From: Bimastos eiseni
Lineage: Eukaryota; Annelida; Clitellata; Crassiclitellata; Lumbricidae
Direction: 5' to 3'
NCBI GenBank assembly: GCA_959347315.1
Contig: OY365813.1
Coordinates: forward strand, 34,140,160 to 34,204,159
Length of the DNA: 64,000 bases
Made by a program: the position numbers and the translations under genes. The notes below the pieces were generated by a model that was given only the letters and a program-made list of their open reading frames with translations, had not been told where the DNA came from and did not search any database. Below, in pieces: positions 10,736 to 22,535 of the stretch; within the stretch, counting starts at the first letter, position 1; the number at the start of each line of letters is the position of its first letter.

Positions 10736-12820
10736 TGGATGAGTGACGGGGGGGGGGGCTTAGGGTGAGCTAGAATACGATAGAGTAAAAAAACCGAACA
10801 AATGCATAAGCAAGACGTCATGCAACTCCTAATTTGCATTTCTAATTTACCTCATGCATTGTTCAATATTGAATAAATACAGTTGATACAATAATAGAAC
10901 TAGTATTAATATTATCGTCTCATTTTAATCGACGTCATCATCAACGTCGTCGTCGTCACTGTCATCATCATTACCTTTATCATCTTTATCGTTATTGCGC
11001 GTACCTTTCAAGATATCAGAGATTCCGAAGGAGGTACCATAGCCTGGCCACCCATCACGCCAAGCAATACTCCAACATTGGATTATGGGTGTGAAGGGAT
11101 GGCCACACAAGACTTCAATGCTGATGCATACATGCATAGATTCATGCATACATACACATACATACATTGATAGATCCATACATGTCCATATTTTGACCGT
11201 GTTCGATCGCAAAGCAATGGTATGTACGGTAATTTTATTCATATTTTGAAGTTTAAACTGTTGTAGTTAAGTGCCAATTATTAGGCTACATTTAACAATG
11301 TACAAATCATGAACAATTAGTTGTCAAACTAATTTTAATAGTTTAAAAAATTTACTACGGGCCCCAAAGAATCACCAGGCCCCTAGGTAATTGACTTCCA
11401 TTCCTCCATCTCGGCGGGCCTAGGCTGTTAAGGTGCGTGGTCCGTGATCGTAATCTTCAAACTTCTAAAGCGCAACTGGAAAGCCAAACGCAGGGCGCCA
11501 GCTTGTTCACTAGCGCTGTGTCATATCAAATGGATTTTCAAAAGAATAGTTCGAGGAAGGCCAGAGTGTTTGTTTAAATTGAGAAACGTTACCCGGAGGT
11601 AATAAGATTCGTACCGGTATGACTTCGTAACGTGGGCGGTAAGCATGAGAAAGTTGAATGTGGCAGTAGTTGCAGTTTAACTACAGTGTGTAATAACAAA
11701 TAATTATCATTAGAGGCGCCCTCCTCCTTTATCCCGGTTTGGGACTGGCACTGCCAGAGTGTTAGATCTAGTAGTAATAGTTTCAGTTTGACGACACTGT
11801 GTGATTACAGAGATCATTAGAGTCGCCCTCCTTGTTTATCCAAGCTTGGCACTGGCACTGTAAGGGTGCAGACGGTGAAGGAGTTAACGTTGAACGTACC
11901 AATGACCACACCTTTTAGCTCTTTACATTGTCATTGCAGCTCGAATCGCCATTAACTGAAGAATCCAATTTCATTCCCATTGCTACGACACGTTCCGTAA
12001 ACAATGAAAAAAAGCAAACTAGCGACGCAGCACAGAACTCCTTGAGCAAATTAATCATATTCTAGGCACAACAACTTCTCCGGTATTCGACCACACGCCT
12101 CGCGTTACTTACTCGAAGGTTCTACGATACGATAATAATAATAATAATAAAATAGAATTAAAAATTTGACCTAGAGCAGAATAAGCCTGCAGGATTGGAT
12201 ATTTTCGTTTATTGAACCACTCTGGCTGGCACACCACAACAAGTTTCAAGGATTATTAGATTAAATTGTGCGTTGTAGCCTAGTTAGTTAGCGATGCGTC
12301 GAAATAGATATATGTTCGTTTATAACCCATATACTAATTTTCAAACAATAATCATAAATATAGTTCTTGTGATCGTTTTTGGCCAGTCCATCACGTCGTG
12401 AGAACGTTTTGTCTGAGATCCTGGCTTTTCTTTCGTGTAAGAGAGATCGCTGTTTTAAGTCGAAGATTATACTTTCGGAATTCTTGTGCAGAAGCAGTTC
12501 CATCTTTAGGTAAGAAGAGGTTTTTTGTTGTAGATCAATTTATGTCTTTTTCGTTGTCTTTGAGTGTCTCGCATAAGAGCTTCCTTGAATTGACGCTGTA
12601 CAAATGTCTGTTTAGAGTTTCCAATATTAAAGTTACTCACATATTCTGAGAAATTGAGCCTGCTAGAAATGTTATGGTTAATAATCATACGATGACCTGA
12701 CCTTATTATTATTAATGCTAAGTAACTAATCAATCTTTTCATCGCTAATAAAATTAACAGACGAATGTTAATTAATTTGACTCTGATTGATTTGATCAGG
12801 AACTCTTTCTGTTTTAGACA

Positions 12821-15111
12821 ATGATGGTTTCATTCATCTTCGTCTTAATCTTGCTTCTCCCGACACACATCGGTGAGTTTTTGCATAGCTCTAAAATAGA
12901 GATGATCGTATCTCATGCTGATTAACGTTGCCTCACCTAAATTCGGTTTACTTTGCACATCTTACCTCAATTTACCAACCCTTAATCTACCTTGCAGTTT
13001 CCTAATTTACGCTATCATTCACTTAACTCATTTTACCTTCTCTTAATTTACCCTGCCTTCTCTCAACTTACCTCACCTTTTAATAGCTTACTTTACCTTC
13101 TCATGACTTATCTTATCTTCCCTAACTTACCTTGCCCTCTCCTAACTTACCATGCCTTTTCTTAACTTACTTTCTCTAAACTTACCTCACCATCTCCTAA
13201 CTTACCTTAGCTTCTCATAATTTACCTTACCTTCTCTTAACTTACCTTACCCTCTCCTAAATTACCTTACCATCGCTAAGGTTAACTAACCATCTCTCAG
13301 TTTACCTTGCCATCCTCAAGTCAACCTTTTTCTGCGTCAATCGATTTTGCCTTGCAATGTCTCCATCGTCGCCTCAGTTCATTTGACTTCATCATAAGTC
13401 GTCTCACTTTAACTTAATTCAATATAGATCCTTAATTAATCCTTTATTATTTATCTTACCATTACCCCTTTTACCCTACGTTACCTAGGTGCTCAGCCTA
13501 CACCTCAGGTCTGCTACACACCCATCTACGTTGGCAACAACATCGCTTCGCCTACGATACCAGCTCAGAGCGGACACGGTGCCGGACAATGTGAGTAGCC
13601 CTTATAATCAGGCCTATACCGGTTAGTGGATGAGATTATGGGGTATATTCCCAAATGCCCTGTTATTTTTTTATGGGCCCTACTTAATTTTCTCACCTAG
13701 CTTAAAGATAATTTTAAAGCCCATCATTGCCCTACCTAGGGGCTCGTAATTCATGTGACAGCACTGCCGAGGGAGTCTTTATGGGTCCGGAGTTATGGGA
13801 CTGTAAGAGCTGGAAAGATGGGTGATGTGATCGGAGAAGTTATTGTAATCGTATTTGTAATCTCAACATTTCAACAGTGCCCATGAACGTGAAGTCGCGG
13901 GAATCAGCTTATTCACAGGCGCTTAATCAATGCAATTGGATAGGCAGGGAGTCAGATGCCATAATGAATTAGGTGTGGACAGTCAGAACGTAGAAGGGTA
14001 AGGTTGGTGGGGTTTAGAGTGGAAAAGGTTTTGCTATAAGAAATTATACCCTATTTGTGGGCAGAAGAATTTGCTTTGAATGTGTAGTTGGATGTATTGT
14101 CAAGGTTGCGGGAAATAGAATGATCTGCAATGTTCCTTAGTTGCTCACAGATGCAAGTGAGTTGTTTGAGCTCAGACTTTAAGTGTTGAGACCAAAAAGG
14201 TTTGAGATCATCCAGGAAGATTTTTAGGTAGCCACGTGAAAAACATGATCCGTGGAATAGAAGAGGCTGCTTGGAGAGAAAGAGTTGAATAATTGGGTGT
14301 CGTTAGACTACAGTGATGTAATATACTGAAACATTTGTATAGCGTCCTTTCAAGATATCTACTCGTAGGCGTTCTCTGTACTGGCCGATACGATGCTAAA
14401 TGTAATTTCCAACGAATATTTAAAACATCAGTTAGCAATACAGTGCACAGTAAGCTGAAATAGTTGTCAGTGGTGGGCCCACGCACACGCGGGGAACCAA
14501 CCAACTGACAGATGGCCGGGATGTTCAGAGTCTCTGAGCAACAAATTGCGTCGATAGGGTAGAGCAATGGTGCAGAGGTGATGCGCTTAGTCATAATATT
14601 TATCTCAATACTAATTAGTTCTGTTCACAATGTGTGTAACCTTTCCTCAGCTATCATCGTCTATGATACAACATATACGATTCCCTGCACCTGTGGACTC
14701 CTTACTGGGTGGCAACTGGTCAGGTACGACAATTACGTGGACGGCTGCAAGGCGTATTCGTGCCACGCAACTCTCATGGTCTATCGTAATCTCAACGTAA
14801 CCGCCATGACGGCAACGCTAGTCGGGTACTACAATGTCACACAGAGTGAGAGCTTAATCTTATCTATGACGTAATGAAGGCAATGCATGACTGCCGACAG
14901 TTTATCGACCTTAGTTAAGATTTGTCATTATTCGTTCATGCTCTTCTTCTAATCTAATCACGCTACGGTTTGTCAGGTTCGAAATTAAACTGAAATTATT
15001 ATTATTATTATTATTATTATTAAAATTATTTTTTCCCCGAGGTACATATGATCCCTCGGGATTCAAAAAATTAGGGGGGCATTGTTCTGAAATGGCTAGT
15101 CTTCGCAGATG

Positions 15112-15142
<31 letters not shown>

Positions 15143-15163
15143 GTATTGCTAGAAATGAAAATA

Positions 15164-15201
<38 letters not shown>

Positions 15202-15511
15202 GTATTATCAATGAGGCATGCTGTTTGATTTGATTTGGTTGCAATAAAATTATCGTTATCTTCAAATCATTCTCCTGCATATTCTAATGCATTACCCTAT
15301 CTTACCTTCATCTATCATATATTACCAACATACCACTCTGCATGAATTATCTTACCATGCACTGTTTGGCTTTCAGTTGAGACATACCCGATGACGTCAA
15401 ACTACATAGTAATAAACTTACCTCAAGCAAACTGGATTCCGATCAAATATGGTGACTACCTAGGATGGTGAGTATAGGCTACTTTGATACTTTAACAATG
15501 TCGACAATAAT

Positions 15512-15599
<88 letters not shown>

Positions 15600-18265
15600 A
15601 GTAAGAATAATAACGATAATAACAATGATAATAATAATAGTAATATTAATAATAATAACAGTTATAATAATAATAATATTAATAATGATAATAATAATAA
15701 TAATAATGATAATAATGATAATAATAATAGTAGTAGTAATAGTAGTAATCATAGTATTAATTATCATAAAAGTAATAAATATAATTATTATTATAGTACT
15801 ATTTGTAAGAGGTTCAATAAATTACATCCCCACTCACCTACTTACATTTTACCATTCCTTATCCTTCCTTACAGTAATTATTCTCCTACCTAGGGAAGGC
15901 AGTCCTTCGCCCGTTACCTATTACGAAGAGTCGACCTGTTCGGGCACCTGTCCTTCTGGGCTTGTCAGCTCCTCGAAGCACTTCTATGGGTCTGTGAAGA
16001 GCCCACTGACGGCGGGCGGCAAGATTGGGTTCTTCAATGGTCCTAGTAATGGTTATGCGAATTGGAGATACTTTGGATTTCGTGCTATTGTCTGGGCGGG
16101 TAAGCAGCGGGTTAATTAATTAATTAATTAATTAATTCACTCATTTGTTCTTTTGTTCATCAATTCATTCATTCAGTCATTCATTCATTCGTTCATTCAA
16201 CCATGAGCCTCATTCATTAACTGCTTTTAATTAATCAAATAATTATTCATTACTTAACTTAATAGTTAATTAAGCTGCAGATTCATTATATAATTCATTC
16301 ATTCATTCATTCGTTCGGTCACTTGTTCATTTTTTCTTTTATTCAATTCATTAAATATTCACTCCTTCATTAAAAAATAATTTAGTTGCTTAATTCGTTA
16401 TTTAATAAATTCGTTCATCTAATTATTAATTAATTAATTAATTCTTTCTTTTTTATCAATTCACTCATTCAATAATTCTTTGTTCAGTCAGCCAGCCAGT
16501 CAATCATTAGGTCAATTGGCCAAGAAATTTTGAACATACCATTACCAGCCATTTGTCAACTGTCGACGGAAAACCTTTAGTTGGTTCCATGCTTGTGCGT
16601 GGGCCCACCACCGGTGACTCTTTCATCTTACTGTGCACTGTTTTTCTAATTACTCCAATAGTCATTGAAATGACATTTAACATCATGCAGGCTAGCGCAG
16701 AGCGCCTCTGAGCAGATTCTTGTAGGGGCGCCATATCAAGTTTCACTGATTCATTATATATTTTGTTCATTTCATTTGAACCGAAATCCAAAAACACCAA
16801 ACCCTGCTACTATTATCACGGTCGCAATTTCTCTTCCAGGTACTCCACCCTACTTTACCACCCTTCCGCAAACACTGAACCTTGACGATACGACCGCCAT
16901 CGGCACCGTCGTCTGGACCGTTAAGGCCACCGATGACGAGACGAACCAGACCTTGACCTTGACCGTTGAATGGGGATGCCCTTCGACCTCGTACTTCTAC
17001 ATGGACCCTGCAACAGGTCCCTAATCTTTCAGTGATGAAAGAACTTGATCAAATGATGTTGAGATCACGTCATGATAGATAAGGCAAGGCAAGGTTGGGT
17101 TAGGTAAGCCAATGTCAGGGATGGGTTAGGTAGGGTTGGGACAGGATGAAATAGGCTGGGACAGAATGGGACAGGTTGGGTCATGCGGAAACAGAATGAG
17201 ACAGGGTATGGTAGGATTGGGTAGAGAAGCGTAGGGTTGGTAGGGTAGGAAGGGAAGGGAAAAGTAAATAAGGTGAAGTATGGCAACTAGGTAAGTTAAG
17301 TTACGTTCATTTAGGTTATGGATGATATCATAAAGGTAGGGAATGTAATTAATTTTCATTTATGTCTCATCCTGTCCCTTTTTCTCCCATCCTCTTCCAT
17401 CCTCTCCCACATTTTCCCATCCTGTCCCAACCCTGCCCAGCATATTAATTAAGGCAAGGTAAGATTGCTTGCGATTAGGTTAGGGATGGTATATTAACAA
17501 GTGAAGCAGAGTAAGAGACGTATGCCCCAATACATACACACATACATACACACATACACACATACATACATACACACATACACACACATACATACACACA
17601 TACATACACACATACATACACACATACACACACATACGTGAATAGATGAATATACGCACATCCATGCAAAGTCATCTTCCTAATCTGAGCGCCTCTGAGT
17701 AGATTACCTTAGTGGGGGTGCTATGTAAATGCTCGATGGCCTTGTATTACATTACATTAATTACGCAGGTGATGTTACCGTGAACCGGAGTCTCGTCGGT
17801 GCTCCGGTGTTGCACACCCTAGCCATCGAAGCCAGCGACGACTGTTTCACCTCCACCGCATACCTCAGCATCAACGTCATATCGACATTAACCACGACAG
17901 CCTTGAACACGACAACCTTAAACACGACGCTACCACCGCAAACGGTAAGACTAAACCTCGACTCCCCTTCCCCTAAATGGAGTGACAACGTGGCAAAGAC
18001 CGTATGCAAGTCGTAATAATTTTGTCTAAATATTTGTCATTCAGAAATATCGACCATTGTAATATCATTTTACATATGTTTTATCTAAATGTAATATATA
18101 TATATATATATATATATCTAATTCACTCATTCATTGTGAAGATTCATATAGCTTCTCTTCAAGGTTACTATTCCATACACTCACAGCTGAGAAGAACAGT
18201 TTTGAGGAGAGTATAAAAAGAGTCTGAGTGGACCCTGGGAGATAATCGTAACGCCAACAGGAGTC

Positions 18266-18320
<55 letters not shown>

Positions 18321-19867
18321 GTCCTAATACGTGTCTTACAGTCCAGCTTCTCGCCTGTTGTGTCAACGACTGCCGTGAAGAAGGCACCCAGCGTGTTGAG
18401 CTCTCCTGTGGGAGCCTCTCTCCTGGCGATCACCATCCTGGGATCCCTCGTTGCTGTTGGGTCGTCCATTGGAATGTGTGTACTGGGATCGTACATGTCC
18501 GACCTCACGAAGGAACTCGGCGAGTAAGCAACGACACTATATATGGCATAGCAGTTGAATGCTAGAGCACAGCACTAGCATAGCAATTATAGTACAATAT
18601 AGCAGAGCAGTGGCATACTTAGGTGGCCATATTGTCCTTTTTGGGTCCCCTGTAGTTGCTACTGATCGATGGAAAACAACTGTTGTTTAATTTTGGCTTC
18701 AATGGCTACAATAAAATGAATTGAATTGAAAATTGAAGTTACTGTGGAATAGCAAATAGCACGATTGCATTACAATTGCACTCTATTATAGCATTGCAGT
18801 AGCTTAGCATAATGGTATTAATGGCATAGTCAACCTAAAGAATTGTAGCTGCATAATGCTATATATCACTGTTACGGAATAATAGATTTTCCTGTCTTCT
18901 GTTCTCCTCTGTGCCTGCGATGGTCTCCTTGCGATCTTGCTGCCTTCTGGTTGTTCTACGCTTGAGTTCTGCTACGGCCCCACCCAGGAGCTTTGCCGAG
19001 TATGTTGTCAACTTGTCCATCAGCTTCCACAGTTCCTGCGCCTGGAATTGTTATTCCTCTCTCTTTCCTAGTACCGGAAACGCCATAAGACTCTCCTGTT
19101 CCCTGGGCCAAACACAGACGCACATTGAGAGCGCTGCTGATTTAAGCCGTGCATTACACATGTTCGATTACATTACATTATAATAATGTTACATTGCATT
19201 TATATTACATCACATTATAACTATATAACATTACATTAATATTACATTACATTATAATTAATATGTTACATCACATTGCCCTCACAGTCTTTGTATTTGC
19301 CTTCGAATTCACAGGATTCCTCCACTGGTGAAGTCGCAGGCAATTCCAAACAACGAGAAGAATCCTTGGAGAGGAGAAGACACCCCTCTGAAAAATGGAA
19401 GACTTCCGAAAAATAACAACAATCAGAAACACGGAGATTTCGTCAAGTAAGATTACATTACCAAGTTTTTAAACGCTTCTCAATGGTTGGCCCAAAGCGA
19501 TGGGCCAACCATTGAAAAGGCACGATTTTGCTTAGTAGTTGTGCTGGCAAACGGGACGATGAGTAGACCTCGCTCAGCAAAGCGTACGGTAATTATTCCT
19601 TTAAGACATTCCTAACATACTTTAAACTTTCTTTAACGTGCTGTTTAATGGCGATTCGTAACAAGTGAATTTCTTTCTTACTTCTACAGTCGCAGACAGA
19701 ATCATCTTGAGTCTAATGTGAGGGCTGGTACCTCAACACCGATTACCCACGGAGCCTCTTCCCCTATCTTCTCCCGTCTGACCCCCGTTGAGCAGCTCTC
19801 CAAATCCAGCCTCTCTCCCAGGGCATCGCCTCGTAACTATCCTCCAAGAGACATGTTGTACTGGTAG
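12821..19867 (+). CDS. Gene B: cadherin-repeat type I membrane protein
   Basis: Exons: 12821-12872, 13489-13590, 14651-14845, 15377-15467, 15894-16099, 16840-17016, 17769-17944, 18342-18523, 19315-19446, 19690-19867. They total 1491 nt, encode 496 residues, and are in frame throughout. The first exon is a signal peptide (MMVSFIFVLILLLP) ending in phase 1, which fixes the start. The N-terminal module has IPCTCG, TGWQLVRYD, DGC, NWIPIKYGD and SGTCPSGL. Next come one cadherin-like repeat (TVKATDDE, YMDPATGDVTV, LHTLAIEASDDC), a TTALNTT-type Thr-rich stalk, a membrane helix with GSSIGMCVL, and a basic Ser/Pro tail ending MLYW. The cadherin repeat has an extra Cys pair, also present in gene A. Five or more N-glycosylation sequons are visible. 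The donor at 17017 (gtccct) is weak, but its phase fits. Extracellular junctions up to the second half of the cadherin repeat are mostly phase 1. The role is probably cell-surface adhesion or recognition (inference); I do not recognise the family. Confidence 0.85.
12950..13330 (+). repeat. CTTACCTTACCTTCTC-type minisatellite
   Basis: An imperfect array of cttaccttaccttctcctaa-like units fills most of gene B intron 1. Confidence 0.7.
14310..14545 (-). repeat. Family R dispersed repeat
   Basis: It shares tagcgtcctttcaagatatc, cagtgcacagtaagctgaaa and ggtgggcccacgcacacgcg with 2645-2895. It lies in gene B intron 2, ending about 100 bp before exon 14651-14845. Confidence 0.65.
15023..15112 (-). 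mobile_element. 3'-end fragment of TAA-targeted LINE (family 2)
   Basis: This 90-bp block is the reverse complement of the 3' end of the element at 59750-60047; it shares ccgagggatcatatgt and cctcggggaaaa. It is bounded on both sides by (TTA)n arrays. It is best read as a severely 5'-truncated insertion into a TAA microsatellite. Confidence 0.75.
15113..15200 (+). repeat. (TTA)n arrays
   Basis: Two (ATT)n blocks, at about 15113-15142 and 15163-15201, separated by a short unique spacer. They adjoin the LINE fragment at 15023-15112, in gene B intron 3. Confidence 0.9.
15511..15780 (+). repeat. (GAT)n followed by AAT/GAT-rich tract
   Basis: A pure (GAT)n run of nearly 90 bp, then an interrupted AATAATGAT-rich tract, in the gene B intron upstream of exon 15894-16099. 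It generates poly-Asp, poly-Met and poly-Ile frames that are not genes. Confidence 0.92.
16100..16500 (+). repeat. AATT/ATTC-rich low-complexity tract
   Basis: Runs of (AATT)n and (ATTC)n with interruptions, in the gene B intron after exon 15894-16099. Confidence 0.75.
16530..16745 (+). repeat. Family R dispersed repeat, + orientation
   Basis: This is the reverse complement of the copies at 2645 and 14310. It carries gtgcgtgggcccaccaccgg, ttactgtgcactg, gagcgcctctgagcagattc and ggggcgccatatcaa. It ends about 100 bp before gene B exon 16840-17016. Confidence 0.65.
17535..17640 (+). repeat. (ACAT/ACAC)n microsatellite
   Basis: Mixed acatacacac units in the gene B intron between the two cadherin-repeat exons. 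They yield Cys/Val/Tyr-rich spurious frames on the - strand. Confidence 0.9.
17675..17762 (+). repeat. LINE-tail copy abutting a splice acceptor
   Basis: Arms gagcgcctctgagtagatta and gggggtgctatgtaaatgct are followed by the family's tgtattacattacatta tail. The tail runs into the acceptor of gene B exon 17769-17944. Confidence 0.7.
18120..18320 (-). mobile_element. L2-type LINE 3' fragment followed by (TTA)n
   Basis: 18120-18268 is the reverse complement of the 8490-8680 family (agcttctcttcaaggttact, aacagttttgaggagagtat). An (ATT)n array at about 18267-18320 follows, 20 bp before the acceptor of gene B exon 18342-18523. Confidence 0.65.
19480..19520. repeat. Perfect 14-bp inverted repeat
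   Basis: CAATGGTTGGCCCA and its exact complement TGGGCCAACCATTG are separated by 6 bases, in the last intron of gene B. The arms match the tcagtggttggcc word of the L2-type LINE ORF end, so this is probably a head-to-head junction of two fragments. Confidence 0.8.
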
Positions 19868-20473
19868 TATCACATCCGCCTTATTCGTTTGACAAATTCT
19901 TACCACATCAGCCGAAAACTGGTTGTAACATCAACTGCACAAGAGTATCACATCAACCACGCAGCGAGACTAGACACTAAACACGAACGACTCACGCACG
20001 GTCATGAATTTTCACACCAACCACACTGGAGTATCACATCAACCACGTAGTGGTACTACAATTGCAACACTGATGAAACATTCACCTTTCATATCAGTCA
20101 CAACCTGGAAAAGATAATGCGTAACATCAACTACACGTCTTCATTCGACTGACATCACATCAACTACGGAACAAAGACATGTGCTGACATGCGATTCTCT
20201 CCTCACATCAGTGTGGCTTGAAATGCGAGACCGCTTCGGATAATAATTATAAGGAGTTCTAATATTTCCTTTGTGGCTAGACGTTATAACACTAACACTG
20301 TGGCACGTAGATAGTAAACAATTCCGTCCTGGTCATTGCACGAAAAATCAATGACGACTTCGTCATAGCAATCCTAGCTGTATACATTCATGTATGATAT
20401 CATTACAATACAACTGTATTAGATACAATACAACTGTATTAGATACAATACAACTGTATTAGATACAACACAA
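19868..20473 (+). other. 3' flank of gene B with CACATCAAC repeats
   Basis: Probably 3' UTR. Irregular direct repeats of tatcacatcaaccacg occur at about 19945 and 20033, with shorter relatives to 20165. Three 20-bp units (tacaatacaactgtattaga) follow at about 20408-20470. No AATAAA was found before 20573, and that one lies inside the MITE. Confidence 0.5.
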
Positions 20474-21339
20474 GGGGCCGTCCATAAATGACGTCACGCA
20501 CTTAGGGGGGGAGGGGTCTGACATTTGTGACGATGTGTGACGAGGGGGATGTGGTATGAGTAATGTGACGTCACAATAAAAAAATAATTTTTTATAAATT
20601 TATAAAAACGTCCTTTAATATTTTATAAAGCAATATTAATTGTTTCTTTTATTCACTAGATGTCAATAGCATAGGATTTCTGACAAAATTTTGGTTCTAA
20701 ATTTATGTTCACTTTTGACGTTTATTATTACTCGGCCAGGAAGAGGAAATTGCAATTATTCTTTTATGCAGTCGTTCAGTGTAGGCTACTATATTAAAAA
20801 ACGCATTATTTTCGAATTAATAATATTATAAAACGTAAGTATTGTAATTCCTGTAACTATTACGTTGCCCGAGAACCATTCTGGCGTATCTCAAAATTTG
20901 CCATTAAATTTCGAGAAAATCAACCAGAACTTCAGAACTTTTCATCCTGCTGTGGAAAAAAACTATAAGTCGTTCTACCGCAAAGTTTCAATATTGCTAT
21001 ACATAATTACTACTATTAATTCTATAGGTTACTTCTTTTTATAAGAAAATAAAAGAATAGAAATTATTCTGAACATTGCATTTTTTTAGCATTAATAGAC
21101 GATGAGTCTACGATTATTTTAAAATGATTTTTTATGCTAAGTTCAGCAATGTTTAAAAAAGTTAATTATTAATTTTTATGTTTTATTTGAAATTAAATGA
21201 AGTGGGTTTTTCTGGGGGGTCAGAGCATTGTGACGTCATATTTGAGGGGGGTCAGACTTTTTGTGACGAAGTGTGACAAGGGGAGAGGGGGGGGTCAAAA
21301 ATCAGCCAATTTCACGTGACGTCATTTATGGACGGCCCC
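20474..21339 (+). mobile_element. 866-bp MITE with GGGGCCGTCC ends and 3-bp duplication
   Basis: Inverted ends of about 25 bp (GGGGCCGTCCATAAATGACG...) are flanked by CAA at 20471-20473 and 21340-21342. Removing the element and one CAA restores a fourth copy of the adjacent 20-bp tandem unit, which fixes both boundaries. Subterminal G-runs and gtgacgaagtgtgac words repeat near both ends. The interior is AT-rich without an ORF. The superfamily is not assigned. Confidence 0.88.
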
Positions 21340-22535
21340 CAACTGTATTTGACACAATAATAAATCTGCATTTTATCGTATCGCATAGTATCTGATATTT
21401 TATATAGCACTTCTTATAAAACTAGCTATTCAGAAGCGCTCTCAGCGTGACAGCTCCTAGTACGAAATGAGCAAATTTTTCAGGCAACGAAGAGATGAGT
21501 GTTGGAACCCAATGGAAAGCTTGCTATGGATCATGGGGGGGTAGGTCATTCCACATAAAAGGGTCCAATATAACTGTTTGAGGCTCGAGTCACGTCACAG
21601 TTCGATCACTCAATCGGTTCGGATACCCTGCCCCCGCATAAACGCATCCTGACAGTGCCAGTCTCAAGCCTGAATAAGGGAGGAGGACGATCTCTCTATT
21701 ACCACACCGTGTCGTTATACTGAAACTACTCTTTCGCACAAGAACTCCACCACTGATTGCACTCTGGCCATGCCAGTCCCATGATTGGATAAAGGAGGAG
21801 GGCGCTGCTAATGATCTTTGTTATCACGCAGTGTCATTAAATTGAGACTACTCCTGGAAAGTGGTGGCATTTGTAACAGCAATTATAATGGGGTCGACAG
21901 CTACTGACAGAGAGTTCCAGAAGTATCTCGGTAAAGCAAACGTTAAAGCTTCTTATAGTTAATTTTTCCATGTGCGTTATTGGAACCGATAGGCCCTTGT
22001 GCTAATGGATCATCGATCGGCCACTGACTGGAGTGACTGGAGCAATTTGCTGCGTACTTTGGTAGCTGTATTTCTTGTTTCAATAATAAATTCTCAAAAA
22101 CTTCCCTTTTCAGTTGGCATACCCTGCGTAGGCTGTCTCTCTGTCTTGATGGACTGACCCCCTGGAATTGACCTGATCACGGTTGGATTTGATGCGCCAT
22201 CGATTTTACTGCACTCAGCATTAGATACGGGCGCAATAAAAGTGCTTATTAATAATAATTTATCTATTACCTGGGTTATTTTAGCTATATTATTCTCAAT
22301 TATTGTCGGAGTAGTTGCCACTGTTTTGGACTAAGAAGTGTACTGCTATGCGCAATTTTGTACAATAATGAGGTGAAATGCCGATTGCCGAGGTCGTCTT
22401 TTATACAGGCAAGTCAGTTCTACTTAAGGGCCCAAGGAAATTGGCCATGTGAAGTCACATCGAGTTACATGTAGATACACTAATAGCCGTCAGATCATTG
22501 ACGACGATATTTTGTATTTTGTGTAACGTGGACGT

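Larger units (their letters stand above)
9951..12820. other. Interval between genes A and B
   Basis: No exon was recognised. It holds a (GTCTCT)n tract at about 10049-10196 and a (GGAT)n tract at about 10238-10432. An L2-type LINE fragment lies at 10455-10735 (+). An antisense tail of the second L2 family is at about 11440-11525, and two family Q elements at about 11685-11765 and 11770-11885. Gene A 3' end signals are unclear; AATAAA-like words occur near 10625 and 10870. A tttttag-like acceptor just before 12821 hints at an upstream noncoding exon of gene B. Confidence 0.5.

Noticed and set aside
15465..16119. Long poly-Asp, poly-Met and poly-Ile open frames
   Set aside because: They are translations of the (GAT)n and AAT-rich tract inside a gene B intron; the tail merely runs into the true exon at 15894.
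18890..19160. Candidate coding exon on either strand in a gene B intron
   Set aside because: The - strand has a stretch with ELWKLMDKL and AELKRRTTRRQ that looks protein-like, but there is no start, splice context or recognised domain; it may be an old transposon fragment.
22094..22321. 75-residue - strand open frame
   Set aside because: No recognisable domain, no splice context and repeat-rich surroundings.
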